DNA from: Bodo saltans
Taxonomy: Eukaryota; Euglenozoa; Kinetoplastea; Eubodonida; Bodonidae
Length of the DNA stretch: 39,991 bases
Reading direction: 5' to 3'
Assembly: GCA_001460835.1 (NCBI GenBank)
Contig: CYKH01001596.1
Location: 1,684 to 41,674 of the forward strand
Shown here: positions 17,072-25,962 of the stretch, piece after piece
Numbering within the stretch: the first letter of the stretch is position 1
Layout of the letters: every line of letters starts with the position of its first letter
Program-made: the position numbers and the translations under genes
Notes under the pieces: generated by a model
Seen by the model: only the letters and a program-made list of their open reading frames with translations
Databases searched by the model: none
What the model was told of the DNA's origin: nothing

Positions 17072-18655
17072 ATGAAATGGCGATTCAACAGTGAGAGTCA
17101 CCTTCAACGGCGAGAAACTCGAGTGCAGCAACTCAATTCGATTCGTAGCTTTGGCCCTTCGTCGGTGTCACGTTACATCGCCTTAAATCCACACCAACCT
17201 CCCACATGCCCAACCCACAATGGAGAAGAAGTCACCGTCACAGGACTCCCCTTGTTTCGTCGAGTTGACCAGAATGGCAACTACTTCCACAGCGTGAGTT
17301 CTCGGACTCGGGGTTGGAATGGGGAGTCGTTGAGTGCCACCAATGCACTGGCGTTTGCAGACGGCAGCATCGACGCTCCCCAGGAAGTGCCCCATGTGCC
17401 TTCAGACGACCCGCAGTTGTTGCTGCTAGAACACCAGGAGGCAATTTACAGGCAACTATTCCTTCCCGAGGTGGACACGTGGTTTACGTCTCTCGTTGAG
17501 GCTGCCTGGGATGAACGAGATCGACTTGTGCTTGCCTCTGCGGAGGGTGTCCAGCGGTATTGGATCGAGAAGGAAGAATGGAAGTGGCGAGATTCGCTAG
17601 AGTTGTTTCGCGACAAAGATGAAAAGCGACACCAACAGCTTATCGCTGCCCAGGAACTATCGACTGTCGAACTTGTCGCCCGGTCACACATTCATCAGGA
17701 GTACAGAGAAGCAGTTGAGCTACTGCTGTCTTGGAGCATTATAGAGTTCCAATGCGTCGTTTGCAATGAAGGAAACCGCTCACCACCGAAGGTTCCTACT
17801 GCTTCACCGAACACGTCAGAATCACCAGCTCGCGGATCGCTGGACGAGGGGATGAACGCGTTCCTTTTTGGGGCAGGGGAATCTTTACTTTTCGTCACCG
17901 ATGGAGAGTCATCCGCACGCCTTCACATTGAAGACGGCGAACAAGCACTGCGACGGTCGCTGCAAAACGTGATTGAGAGCTACGCGACGAGAACAGCGAC
18001 CCTCCGACGCCCTTATGGCTACGCTGCGCTCACTCTTGAAGAGGCTGAAACATGTCGCCGAAGGGTGATCGCCGGTGAATCAGCAGTTGTGCTCCTACAG
18101 GCTCTCAAAGTTCAAGAGACATTACGACGGCGTGAGATTGATTGGTGCGCTGAGAAACACGAACGGAAAGAGCTCGTATCACACGAGCGTGCTTCTTGGA
18201 TTTATTGCCGACGCGCTGAGTGTGACCGGCGTTTGCAAGAAGAGGCTGCAGAAGAAGTAGAGCTTCGTAAGTTTCGTCTGCAAGCACTTGAGCTCGACCA
18301 CCACCTATCCAACCAGCGAGAACTATTCGACCGCTCAGAGTGCGATGCACGCTTCGACATTGTTCGACGTGAGGCTCGAACGCTTCAGTTGCTTATCGAA
18401 GACGCCTTGGAGCATCAGCGTGAAGCACAGGTGCATCAAACACGCTACGAGCTGCGGCAGTGCACTGTTGTGTGGACTCCGGAGACCTACAGCGCCGTAT
18501 TCCTAAGAGAGACATCGTCTCGGGGAAATATGCTGCGTGACGAGCGAGAAGACTTCTTGAAGTTGAAGTCCAGTGAAGTATCCAGCTACCTACACACGCA
18601 CCGCAACGCAGCCATCAACCGCGAAGTTGCACAGCAGCTACAGTCCATGTACTAA
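17072..18655 (+). CDS. Coiled-coil protein, unrecognised
   Basis: 527 residues from ATG 17072, seven bases after the acceptor. The N-terminal 130 residues are not repetitive (SVSRYIALNPHQPPTCPTHN and a GLPLFRRVDQNGNYFHS block). From about 140 to the end the protein is Glu/Arg/Leu/Gln-rich helical with extended coiled-coil character (EEAAEEVELRKFRLQALELD, RSECDARFDIVRREARTLQL), interrupted by an acidic loop around 250-300. A motif of the RSECDAR/RAECDRR/RREIDWC kind recurs in the second half. No membrane span or enzyme motif is present. It may be cytoskeletal or flagellar, by analogy with other kinetoplastid coiled-coil proteins. The apparent longer frame from a TTG at 17003 is an artefact of the pyrimidine tract. 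Confidence 0.75.
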   Translation: MKWRFNSESHLQRRETRVQQLNSIRSFGPSSVSRYIALNPHQPPTCPTHNGEEVTVTGLPLFRRVDQNGNYFHSVSSRTRGWNGESLSATNALAFADGSIDAPQEVPHVPSDDPQLLLLEHQEAIYRQLFLPEVDTWFTSLVEAAWDERDRLVLASAEGVQRYWIEKEEWKWRDSLELFRDKDEKRHQQLIAAQELSTVELVARSHIHQEYREAVELLLSWSIIEFQCVVCNEGNRSPPKVPTASPNTSESPARGSLDEGMNAFLFGAGESLLFVTDGESSARLHIEDGEQALRRSLQNVIESYATRTATLRRPYGYAALTLEEAETCRRRVIAGESAVVLLQALKVQETLRRREIDWCAEKHERKELVSHERASWIYCRRAECDRRLQEEAAEEVELRKFRLQALELDHHLSNQRELFDRSECDARFDIVRREARTLQLLIEDALEHQREAQVHQTRYELRQCTVVWTPETYSAVFLRETSSRGNMLRDEREDFLKLKSSEVSSYLHTHRNAAINREVAQQLQSMY

Positions 18656-18710
18656 TTGACGAAATTCATGATCCATCTATTTCCTCCGGTGATCATTGCT
18701 CGTGTTGACT

Positions 18711-18741
18711 CATTTCATTGTTTTTGTTTGCCTCGGTCAAG
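18711..18741 (+). promoter_or_regulatory. Predicted spliced-leader acceptor that decides the TBC start
   Basis: catttcattgtttttgtttgcctcggtcaag has its first AG at 18740-18741. The frame's upstream TTG (18656) and ATG (18668) lie before the tract, so ATG 18752 is used. Confidence 0.65.
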
Positions 18742-18751
18742 AACAATCAAC

Positions 18752-20533
18752 ATGAAGTGGTGCGACACACCATTATATCACGCTCTCAAGAGCCTTGATT
18801 TGAACCGGAGACTTGTCTCAGCGTCCCTTGACGGCAGCCTTGCTGAACCAGCAGTCGATGACAGTGATAGCACCACATTGCCAAATGGCATTGACGATCC
18901 CCATTATTTCTCTCGAAGCGTTTTATGGCGAATATTCTTGAGTGTGCTGACGGTGCCCTACACCGGCACCTCTATTGACAACGTTGTTGCGAGTTGGTGT
19001 CCCCGATTGTTTGCTCTTCGGGCTCAATACGCCAGTCAAAAGCAGCAGTTCCATCAGTGCTATCCTGAATTCGGGAACGTGGATGAAGTGGCCTCCACAA
19101 TGGAAGATATGGCACTGGCTGAGGTGGATGAAGTGCTCGTGACTCAAAATCGTCAAAGCCTGCGTGGAAGTGTCGGCCTTGCACGACTCATGCTAACAAT
19201 GTCCTGCGCAACGAACTCGAGACGGTCCTCTATCGGCAAGGGCAAGAGTCCTTTAGAGAGTTGCTCAGACCAAGTTGCCGAAGATATCATTTCCCTCGAT
19301 ATCAAGCGTACCTATCTCACCAACGATCCCGAAGTTCCCCACCACTCCCTATTCAATATTCTCACGGTTTGGCGATGGCTGCACCCTGTCATCGGATATC
19401 ATCAAGGCATGCACGAGATTGCGGGCATTTGCTTGCAGGTTCTATCGAGGGCCGCGGTGGCGATGCCCGACGACTGCCCGCCCGAAGTAGCTGAGTGTGC
19501 CAACGCCGCATTCCGTGAAGCAGATGCTTATTATTTATTCGACGGGATTATGAGCACTTTCGGACTTGCCGAGCTTTTCCACGCAACGACTGTTGTAGGG
19601 TCCCAGAACTTACGGACGAACGTTGGAAATTTCGGTGACGGTGGAAGTCTATCAGAGAGACCTGCAATGACGGCACTGGAAAGCGTGTGCGAGCACGTCG
19701 CGTTCCATATGCTGCGAGATCATTCCACAACTCTGTACCACCACTTAGCGAACACAAACATGTTTGACAAGCTGCTGGTCTTCTTGCCTCGGTGGATACG
19801 AAATATGTTTACGAGGGAGTTGACGATGCCCCAGCTGGTCATCGTATGGGATGGAGTATTTGGGGTCTTCTACAACGATGAGGTAAGGCGTGAGGATCGT
19901 CGGAGGCATCAAGGCAACGGGAGCACCGGAAGCAGCGGCAACATTGCTGCATTCCGCAGATCCACCACGATTCCCACGGTGTATGCAGGAACCGCTGGAT
20001 CCACACCGCAGCTAGATGAAGATGAAGATGCTGCACTTCACATTCCTTTCAGCAGGACAGCCCTCGGTGTAGTCGTCGCTCTCCTGCTGCATATCGAGGA
20101 TGACCTGTTGGAGCTTGATGACGATTTCTCGTTGCTGCGCCGCTTGACCAGCACTCCAATTGTAAGCCCGATGGTCGATGCTTCTTGGATAATGAACAAT
20201 GCAATGGCGATTGCCAACACGAGACCATTGGGTGTGATTCCAATCCATCGACGAAGAGAGTCCATTGCGACTGCTGAAAATGTTAGTCGTGCAGCTGCGT
20301 CCGCCTCGGCAACTCGACTCACCAAAGAAGAGCTGATGCTACAACAACGATCTGTTGCGTTGGTAGTTGAGAGAGTAACAAAGAGAATTGCAGATTGCAT
20401 GGAGGTGGACCTCGAGGACACAACATCATCTCGAGGAAACACTTCCGTGCGTCTCACAGAATCGAACGTCGCTGTGATTCGTGGGGCCCTGCGTGAGTTG
20501 CAATGTGTTGCGGATCGATTGTCCTTTTTGTAG
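18752..20533 (+). CDS. TBC-domain Rab GTPase-activating protein, TBC1D5-like
   Basis: 593 residues. TBC proteins speed GTP hydrolysis by Rabs using an Arg and a Gln finger. Both are visible: IISLDIKRT (catalytic R186 in the IxxDxxR motif) and YHQGM (Q218 in the YxQGM motif). They are followed by DAYYLFDGIMSTFG and MFDKLLVFLPRWIRNMF-TRELTMPQLVIVWD, the C-terminal lobe. The N-terminal region has the RSVLWRIFLSVL start block and the long charged insert before the Arg finger seen in TBC1D5-type proteins, and the LLLHIEDDLLELDDDFSLLRRL segment fits that subfamily. TBC1D5 acts on Rab7 in retromer and late-endosome traffic; that specificity is inferred. The last 140 residues are low-complexity and helical. 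Confidence 0.88.
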   Translation: MKWCDTPLYHALKSLDLNRRLVSASLDGSLAEPAVDDSDSTTLPNGIDDPHYFSRSVLWRIFLSVLTVPYTGTSIDNVVASWCPRLFALRAQYASQKQQFHQCYPEFGNVDEVASTMEDMALAEVDEVLVTQNRQSLRGSVGLARLMLTMSCATNSRRSSIGKGKSPLESCSDQVAEDIISLDIKRTYLTNDPEVPHHSLFNILTVWRWLHPVIGYHQGMHEIAGICLQVLSRAAVAMPDDCPPEVAECANAAFREADAYYLFDGIMSTFGLAELFHATTVVGSQNLRTNVGNFGDGGSLSERPAMTALESVCEHVAFHMLRDHSTTLYHHLANTNMFDKLLVFLPRWIRNMFTRELTMPQLVIVWDGVFGVFYNDEVRREDRRRHQGNGSTGSSGNIAAFRRSTTIPTVYAGTAGSTPQLDEDEDAALHIPFSRTALGVVVALLLHIEDDLLELDDDFSLLRRLTSTPIVSPMVDASWIMNNAMAIANTRPLGVIPIHRRRESIATAENVSRAAASASATRLTKEELMLQQRSVALVVERVTKRIADCMEVDLEDTTSSRGNTSVRLTESNVAVIRGALRELQCVADRLSFL

Positions 20534-20672
20534 ATTTTGAGAAGCCATTTGCGAAGACTTCATATTCTCCACTCTGCAATCAGAACTTGCATCCCAATGT
20601 TGTTTCACATAGACAAATCTATTCAGATTTATTCACTGCACTAGAGCTTTGATACTAGAACGCAACTTGTAG

Positions 20673-20957
20673 ATGCGGCGCGGAACCGTCACCATTGTCG
20701 AACCTGAGGAGGCCGCTGCAATAGTAGCTGCTGACATGAAAGTGTCAGCATCGTCGACCGTAACACGGAGCTGTGCACAGGAGGCCATTGAACACCGTCA
20801 GCAGATGGTGGACTACAAACAAGAACTCCTTAATTTGAACAACCCGTCGTTTCAAATTCAACAGGAATTAGCGTCGATTGAAGCAGCGCGCGAGCGTATT
20901 GCTCAAATGAAAGAAGCTCGACGCCAGCGCGCCGAGAAGCTTCGCCAAGCACAGTAA
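20673..20957 (+). CDS. Small coiled-coil protein
   Basis: 94 residues. An Ala/Val-rich N-terminal third (EEAAAIVAADMKVSASSTVT) leads into a charged helix (QQMVDYKQELLNLNNPSFQI, then IEAARERIAQMKEARRQRAE) that is almost certainly a coiled coil. No family is recognised. The stop is 129 bases before the next predicted start. The upstream acceptor is weak (T-rich stretch, AG at 20643-20644), and a second AG lies closer. Isolated codon use resembles neighbouring genes, which supports it being real. Confidence 0.6.
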   Translation: MRRGTVTIVEPEEAAAIVAADMKVSASSTVTRSCAQEAIEHRQQMVDYKQELLNLNNPSFQIQQELASIEAARERIAQMKEARRQRAEKLRQAQ

Positions 20958-21040
20958 TTGTACACAACATGAATGACATCACAAATAATATTCCAAGCGA
21001 ATGTGCGACAGAAGATTTTTGCCACACGCGATGACAATAT

Positions 21041-21063
21041 GTTCTTGTTTCATTTGATAAAAG
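21041..21063 (+). promoter_or_regulatory. Predicted spliced-leader acceptor for the gene at 21087
   Basis: gttcttgtttcatttgataaaag gives AG at 21062-21063 (another, cacag, at 21079-21080). The longer frame from 20973 would begin before the tract. Confidence 0.5.
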
Positions 21064-21086
21064 ATCTGTCATCGGCACAGTTCATC

Positions 21087-22319
21087 ATGGCATCAGAAGA
21101 TGCAACAGCGTCGACGTTAAGGAAGCTTAGAAAGGCCGGCAAGCTCAACGGGACTGAGATTGATGATGAAACAGCTCGATCGCTCCTCAAGACGCCACCG
21201 TCAGCGGTGCTGTCACAGAGCGGGATGAAGATGAGCCCCATCACGCTGGATTCACATTCCCATGTGGACCGTCATCGTGCTGCTACTCGTGAAGAAACAC
21301 TTGCGGATGTAGTGCGTACAATGGAGAGCTGTTGCGAAGCTTTCCAATCTACCATCAACGACAACTCCAGAGTTGCCCGCGAACACATGGGACGCTCACT
21401 GCTTCAACTATTCGAGGACTCTGTGCGAGAGCGCCTTCCAGATGCTCTCCAAAAAGCTGGAAAGGTGGGAGGGGTGATAGGTTTCGGTGGCAGACCAACA
21501 GCTGTGGCGAAGCACCTCAGTGCGTCACGCCGTCCAATCGACCGAGGCCTTGATCGCCGCGACCACGGAAGCGATTTAGTCATACCTGACGTTCTCCGAG
21601 AAGCTATTGCGAACGACATTGTTGTCATTGTAGAGCATGAGCTCAAGCGTGTGTTGGGGAACATCGGCGGTGATCTTCAGCGAATTCTGACGTTGGTGTT
21701 CCAAATTAAAGACCGAGTTAGCGTGATTGAGGAAGACGTCATGCAGCGCCAAGTAGATGCCAACATGATGACAGAGCGCAATGAGTCGTTATCGTCGCAC
21801 GTTTCATCGTTGGAAGACGAGCTGCGAACGGTGCGAGAGCGCCTTCTTGAGAAAGACAGGCAGATGGACATTGTCCGCGAACAGCTCGCAAGAAGGAACG
21901 AGGCGTTAGATGACACTAGAGTCCGCTTTCGGAAAGAAGTGATGCGCTACAAAAACCGGAGCTACGAGCTTCAAAACGAAGTTGACAGCTTAGCGCGCAA
22001 GGCACGTGGTGGTGCCTCCAACGCCACTGGAGGCAACGCAGAACGAAAGCAAAGCGTAATGCCCAGCTTGGGCTCTGAACAACTCGATGACGACAGTCAG
22101 GCGGAAGTCTTTGCAGCGACTGAAACTGCAGTGAAGGAGGCCACACAGAAGCTCCAAGAGGATATGCGCCAGGTGGAACTTCGTCATATTCGCGAAAAGA
22201 AACTGCTGATCCAGGAAATGAATATGAAAATACTTGAACGTGACCAAGAAATATTGAAATGGAAAGACAAAGTACGACAAATGCAACGAGAGCTTCAGAT
22301 GACCGAAGATGAGATGTGA
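21087..22319 (+). CDS. Coiled-coil protein, unrecognised
   Basis: 410 residues from ATG 21087 (MASEDATAST). An in-frame ATG exists at 20973, only 15 bases after the previous stop, but it precedes the pyrimidine tract. Residues about 70-200 are moderately ordered (LADVVRTMESCCEAF, LLQLFEDSVRERLPDALQKA). From about 200 there is a continuous coiled coil (VIEEDVMQRQVDANM, SLEDELRTVRERLLEKDRQM, RYKNRSYELQNEVDSLARKA), a Gly/Ser linker, and a second coiled coil at the C-terminus. No membrane span, motor or enzyme motif. A structural or flagellar role is a guess. Confidence 0.75.
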   Translation: MASEDATASTLRKLRKAGKLNGTEIDDETARSLLKTPPSAVLSQSGMKMSPITLDSHSHVDRHRAATREETLADVVRTMESCCEAFQSTINDNSRVAREHMGRSLLQLFEDSVRERLPDALQKAGKVGGVIGFGGRPTAVAKHLSASRRPIDRGLDRRDHGSDLVIPDVLREAIANDIVVIVEHELKRVLGNIGGDLQRILTLVFQIKDRVSVIEEDVMQRQVDANMMTERNESLSSHVSSLEDELRTVRERLLEKDRQMDIVREQLARRNEALDDTRVRFRKEVMRYKNRSYELQNEVDSLARKARGGASNATGGNAERKQSVMPSLGSEQLDDDSQAEVFAATETAVKEATQKLQEDMRQVELRHIREKKLLIQEMNMKILERDQEILKWKDKVRQMQRELQMTEDEM

Positions 22320-22406
22320 GTCAATTTCCACTGTACACTTTTCTGTAGACTGATCCAAACTCAAGAATTGCGAAATAACTAAACATTGGTGAACATGTGC
22401 GCACTG

Positions 22407-22451
22407 TCCTGTTCATGTTTACTCCTGAATTATGTTGCTTTGGATTGCAAG
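22407..22451 (+). promoter_or_regulatory. Predicted spliced-leader acceptor that decides the syntaxin start
   Basis: A T/C-rich run ends at gattgcaag (AG 22450-22451). Upstream ATG 22395 is in frame but is expected to be removed; ATG 22458 follows six bases later. Confidence 0.55.
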
Positions 22452-22457
22452 GACACA

Positions 22458-23342
22458 ATGGTGGTGCAGCGTGATAGGTCATTAGAATTGCAACAGTACT
22501 TCGACTCCCTCCGGGGTCAGAGCAGCGCATCGCCTCCTACCATTGTTGAGGCTCCCGTAACAGTCCATCCTGATGTCAATGTGTTCAACGAATTTGCTCA
22601 AGCGTTTGCAAAGGAAATTGCTGCATTGTCCAGCAACATCATGAATTTAGCGAAGATCACCCAGCAACAGAGTGTTTTTGAAGAAGATTCCCAAGAAATC
22701 TCTGCTCTTACCACAGTTGTCAAAACACAACTTCAACGCCTCCACAACGATATGGACACCTTGGCGGGTCTGAAGGAGCATGCGATGCGTTCACAGCGTG
22801 GATCGTCGTTCTTTTCGTCGAACGCACAAAAGGAAGCCGAGCGCCATACTTCTGCCGTGGTGGACACGCTCAAGGGTCGCTTAGCAAACACAGGCCAACA
22901 ATTCAAATCAGTGCTTCAGTCTAGGAAGGACACACTAAAAGACACAGCGTTGCGCCGAAACCAGTTCACGTCTGACCGATCTACTACGTTTGAGTCCGCC
23001 TTGTTCCGTGACCAGCAGAATCATGAGCAGCAACAAATGTTGATGAATCCCTCGAACACGCAGTACTACCGACAAAGGGCAGACGCAGTTCGTGAAATCG
23101 AAGCAGCGGTCAACGAGGTGGGTGAGCTCTTTCATGATTTTACGAGGCTGGTCCATGAGCAGGATGAGCTTGTTGTGAGGATTGACTCGAATGTTGATGA
23201 TGCCCTTCACAATGTCCATGCGGGTAGCAACGAGTTGATGAGATACTTGGCCAGCCTGAGCTCCAACCGAGGACTCATCCTGAAGGTATTCGGGGTGCTG
23301 TTTGTGTTTCTCATTTTCTTTGGCTTTATCGTTGTGCGGTGA
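22458..23342 (+). CDS. STX5: Syntaxin-5/Sed5 Qa-SNARE
   Basis: 294 residues. Syntaxin-5 is the Qa-SNARE of the early Golgi, driving ER-to-Golgi and intra-Golgi fusion. The N-terminal regulatory region is helical (EIAALSSNIMNLAKITQQQ, TTVVKTQLQRLHNDMDTLAG, the latter like the Habc of Sed5). The SNARE motif runs 207-267 (RADAVREIEAAVNEVGELF to DALHNVHAGSNELMRYLASL), with the ionic-layer Gln at Q235 in VHEQDELVVRID. SSNRGLILKVF joins it to the C-terminal membrane anchor at 273-294 (VFGVLFVFLIFFGFIVV). The SNRWxMxK-type junction and the RAD start are syntaxin-5 traits. The upstream-extended frame from 22386 starts at TTG and is not used. Confidence 0.93.
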   Translation: MVVQRDRSLELQQYFDSLRGQSSASPPTIVEAPVTVHPDVNVFNEFAQAFAKEIAALSSNIMNLAKITQQQSVFEEDSQEISALTTVVKTQLQRLHNDMDTLAGLKEHAMRSQRGSSFFSSNAQKEAERHTSAVVDTLKGRLANTGQQFKSVLQSRKDTLKDTALRRNQFTSDRSTTFESALFRDQQNHEQQQMLMNPSNTQYYRQRADAVREIEAAVNEVGELFHDFTRLVHEQDELVVRIDSNVDDALHNVHAGSNELMRYLASLSSNRGLILKVFGVLFVFLIFFGFIVVR

Positions 23343-23400
23343 CCAGAGTGCTTCTTGCTTCACATGAAAATTCTCTATTCACTGTACACGTGGTTTCATG

Positions 23401-23436
23401 CCCGTCTTTTAATGACTTTGTTGACCGCTTGGCAAG
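23401..23436 (+). promoter_or_regulatory. Predicted spliced-leader acceptor that decides the start at 23457
   Basis: cccgtcttttaatgactttgttgaccgcttggcaag has AG at 23435-23436. In-frame ATGs at 23364 and 23412 lie before the acceptor. Confidence 0.5.
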
Positions 23437-23456
23437 AATTGCAAAAGGAGGAGGTC

Positions 23457-25850
23457 ATGAGTAGAAGATCCCGCGGAGCGTCGGGGTCAGCCCTATCTGA
23501 GGATTCGATGGACCAAGAGTTGTCGTTTAGTGCGAGTGCGTCCGGCAAGAGCCCCAGTCCTACTGGGAAAGCACCCGCCAAGCAGCTTGCACAGTGGCCT
23601 AAAGCTGCACCTGCTCCTGTTCGGCCAAAAGCCGTCTCGTTTGATCGGCACAGTGACTCAGAGCTTTCCTTCACGGTGGAAGACGCGTCGACGAGTCATT
23701 CAGCATCGCCATTGATTCTTGTGGAGCAACAACACATTGTAGATTCTGAGCGCATGCAGCGTCATCGGCTTCGTGACGAGGAGGCAGCGTTGTGGCAGCA
23801 CACCGTTCGCGTAGGTGCCTCGAGCAAGCTGAGTGCTGAGGGCCTCGCCATGAGCAGAGAAGCAAAAATATTGAAGGAGTTGCCCCTTAGTGCCGGCGCA
23901 GCAGATGTTGCACCGCTCATGAAAAAGTATCTCAATGAGCTGAAGCATGTGCCTGAGACAACTGAGCTGGCGACATTGAAAAAAGAGCGCGAGACACTGG
24001 ACAAAAAGGTAGAACAGGAGAAACAGCGCGCCGATGCACTTGCTCGTGAGGCTGCCATCCGCAAATCGTACACCGACGAAGTTGTGAAAAATATTGAAGA
24101 GCAAGAGCGTGTCAATGTGGAAACGACTCACAACGCGCAGAAAGAAGCGAGAGCCCAGCATAGCTCACGAGTGACGGAAGTTGCTTCACAGTTTCGGCAA
24201 GACATGTCGCGCAATGAGCAGGAGCGACTTGACAAGCTGCGAGTGCGTCACGCATATGTTAAGCTCCACGGCAATTACGAGGCTCGCGTGGATCAAGGAG
24301 AATCGTTGCGACTGGAGAGACTTGCCGCAATTGCGCCCAAAGTTCAATCGCAACACTCAGTGGCTTTTGTTGATGCAGCCACTGGATTGAAAAAGAAGAT
24401 CCAAGAGAATGCTGAACGTCGTCGAGCGAAGGCCGTCGAGCTTGCAGAAAAACAAACACAGCTTCAGCAAGAACGTATCGAGGCGAGGAAGGAAATTCTT
24501 CATAGCCAGTTAGTCCTTGAGCGTGAGTTGGATGTCATGGATCGTCAGGTTCAAGAGGATGCTTGTCGCTCCTACAAGCAGGCTGCTAGCGAGCTCAATG
24601 AGGTCAAATTGGAACGCGAGAAAACAACTTTTTTGAATCGCATGACATGCAATGCAGATTTCAATGACGAAGTCGATGCTCTTCGCAACAAGCGGCTACA
24701 GGAGCGCAAATCGCTGTGGTCGGAGAAGCAAAGCCTAGCTGCAGACCGCCAGCGGGTTGCTGAGCATGCAGCGGCAGCAGAAAAACAAAACAAAGCAAAA
24801 CTTCGAATTATTGACCGGCTGATGGCTGAGGAGGCCATCCTCGTCAACGATGCTACCCGGCGACTTCACAACAGAAACATGGCAGAGCGCCGCCGAGATG
24901 AGAAGACACTGCTCTTGGAAGCGGAGAATCTTAGCAAGCACAAAGTCCTGGAAGAAATTTACAGCCACCGCCAGCACACAACATCGCCCACCAACCCGCA
25001 CCTTCCGTCGATATCCGTGACGCCATCAGGCTCGCCACAGCGGGGCCACGAGAGGCTCCAGTGCTACGCTGTGGTGGAAGACGAAGAGCAGCAACGTGTA
25101 AAGTTTCTTAAACGGTTCTTCCCCGAGAAGACTCGTGTCTTGCCACTGGACTCGAAAGTAAATAAGTCGCTGGCGTTCGCATCGCGAGAAACCCTAAAAT
25201 CACTGAAAACATCCAACCCACGCCTTGCCGAGCTTGCTTCACGATTGGCAGAACTTGAGTCGGCAGATGCTGTGCAGAAGAATGAAATGTCTATAGAGGA
25301 GCGTCATCAAACACGGACAAGGCTGACAAAGCGCACCGCTGCCCAAGATGCACGCCGCGTGGTGCACGACGGCTACGATGCGCCTCCAACAATTCACGAT
25401 GGTGTTCCAAAACAACACGGTGTTAGCAGCCGACTGTACCCGAAAGCACTTCATTCAGCCGCGCCTCAAGTACAACAAAAAATGGTCAATGATGACGCTG
25501 CTGAGGAGGAAATAAAACATTTTGTAACGAGGTTCTACTCGGAGCCCATCCGTCGTCAGGAACAAGCGATGGCAACTGCACATTCACGAACAAAAGCGCA
25601 TATTGCAACAACGCCACCACTGCGAATGACCGACAAGGAACTTGCTAATGTGAAAGACCGATTGTATTATACTGGAATTAGACATCTAAGCCCAGTGCTC
25701 GAGCGACGGATGGACGAGAGAGAGCATCGGCGAGAAACATCAGCGCAACATCGAATTACGAACGAAGACGCGATCGAGCGCTTTTACACATCTGCAGTGA
25801 AGAGCGAGCGCGAATCTCTGCAAAAGCTGGATGAAAAGTATTTGAGCTAG
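23457..25850 (+). CDS. Large coiled-coil protein with RFY/RLY motifs
   Basis: 797 residues from ATG 23457 (MSRRSRGASG). The N-terminal 110 residues are Ser/Ala/Pro-rich. From about 150 to 530 runs highly charged helix with coiled-coil character (EEQERVNVETTHNAQKEARA, ELVKLEREKTT-type blocks). The C-terminal third is less regular and carries three related units: EEIKHFVTRFYSEPIRRQEQ, LANVKDRLYYTGIRHLSPVL and AIERFYTSAVKSERESLQKL. Similar R-(F/L)-Y-containing short repeats occur in several kinetoplastid proteins of unknown function. No membrane span. A cytoskeletal or flagellar location is an inference from composition only. Confidence 0.8.
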   Translation: MSRRSRGASGSALSEDSMDQELSFSASASGKSPSPTGKAPAKQLAQWPKAAPAPVRPKAVSFDRHSDSELSFTVEDASTSHSASPLILVEQQHIVDSERMQRHRLRDEEAALWQHTVRVGASSKLSAEGLAMSREAKILKELPLSAGAADVAPLMKKYLNELKHVPETTELATLKKERETLDKKVEQEKQRADALAREAAIRKSYTDEVVKNIEEQERVNVETTHNAQKEARAQHSSRVTEVASQFRQDMSRNEQERLDKLRVRHAYVKLHGNYEARVDQGESLRLERLAAIAPKVQSQHSVAFVDAATGLKKKIQENAERRRAKAVELAEKQTQLQQERIEARKEILHSQLVLERELDVMDRQVQEDACRSYKQAASELNEVKLEREKTTFLNRMTCNADFNDEVDALRNKRLQERKSLWSEKQSLAADRQRVAEHAAAAEKQNKAKLRIIDRLMAEEAILVNDATRRLHNRNMAERRRDEKTLLLEAENLSKHKVLEEIYSHRQHTTSPTNPHLPSISVTPSGSPQRGHERLQCYAVVEDEEQQRVKFLKRFFPEKTRVLPLDSKVNKSLAFASRETLKSLKTSNPRLAELASRLAELESADAVQKNEMSIEERHQTRTRLTKRTAAQDARRVVHDGYDAPPTIHDGVPKQHGVSSRLYPKALHSAAPQVQQKMVNDDAAEEEIKHFVTRFYSEPIRRQEQAMATAHSRTKAHIATTPPLRMTDKELANVKDRLYYTGIRHLSPVLERRMDEREHRRETSAQHRITNEDAIERFYTSAVKSERESLQKLDEKYLS

Positions 25851-25924
25851 CAGCGAAGTGTAGAAATTGTACAGTGAATTGAACACAACATTCTGCTTGG
25901 CTTTAAGCGGCACACCTCCGAGAC

Positions 25925-25960
25925 TTGTATTGCCACTCTCAACGACTGTTAACCACCTAG
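25925..25960 (+). promoter_or_regulatory. Predicted spliced-leader acceptor that decides the start at 25963
   Basis: A loosely pyrimidine-rich run ends aaccacctag (AG 25959-25960), two bases before ATG 25963. The frame's opening codon at 25867 is TTG. Confidence 0.4.
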
Positions 25961-25962
25961 AG

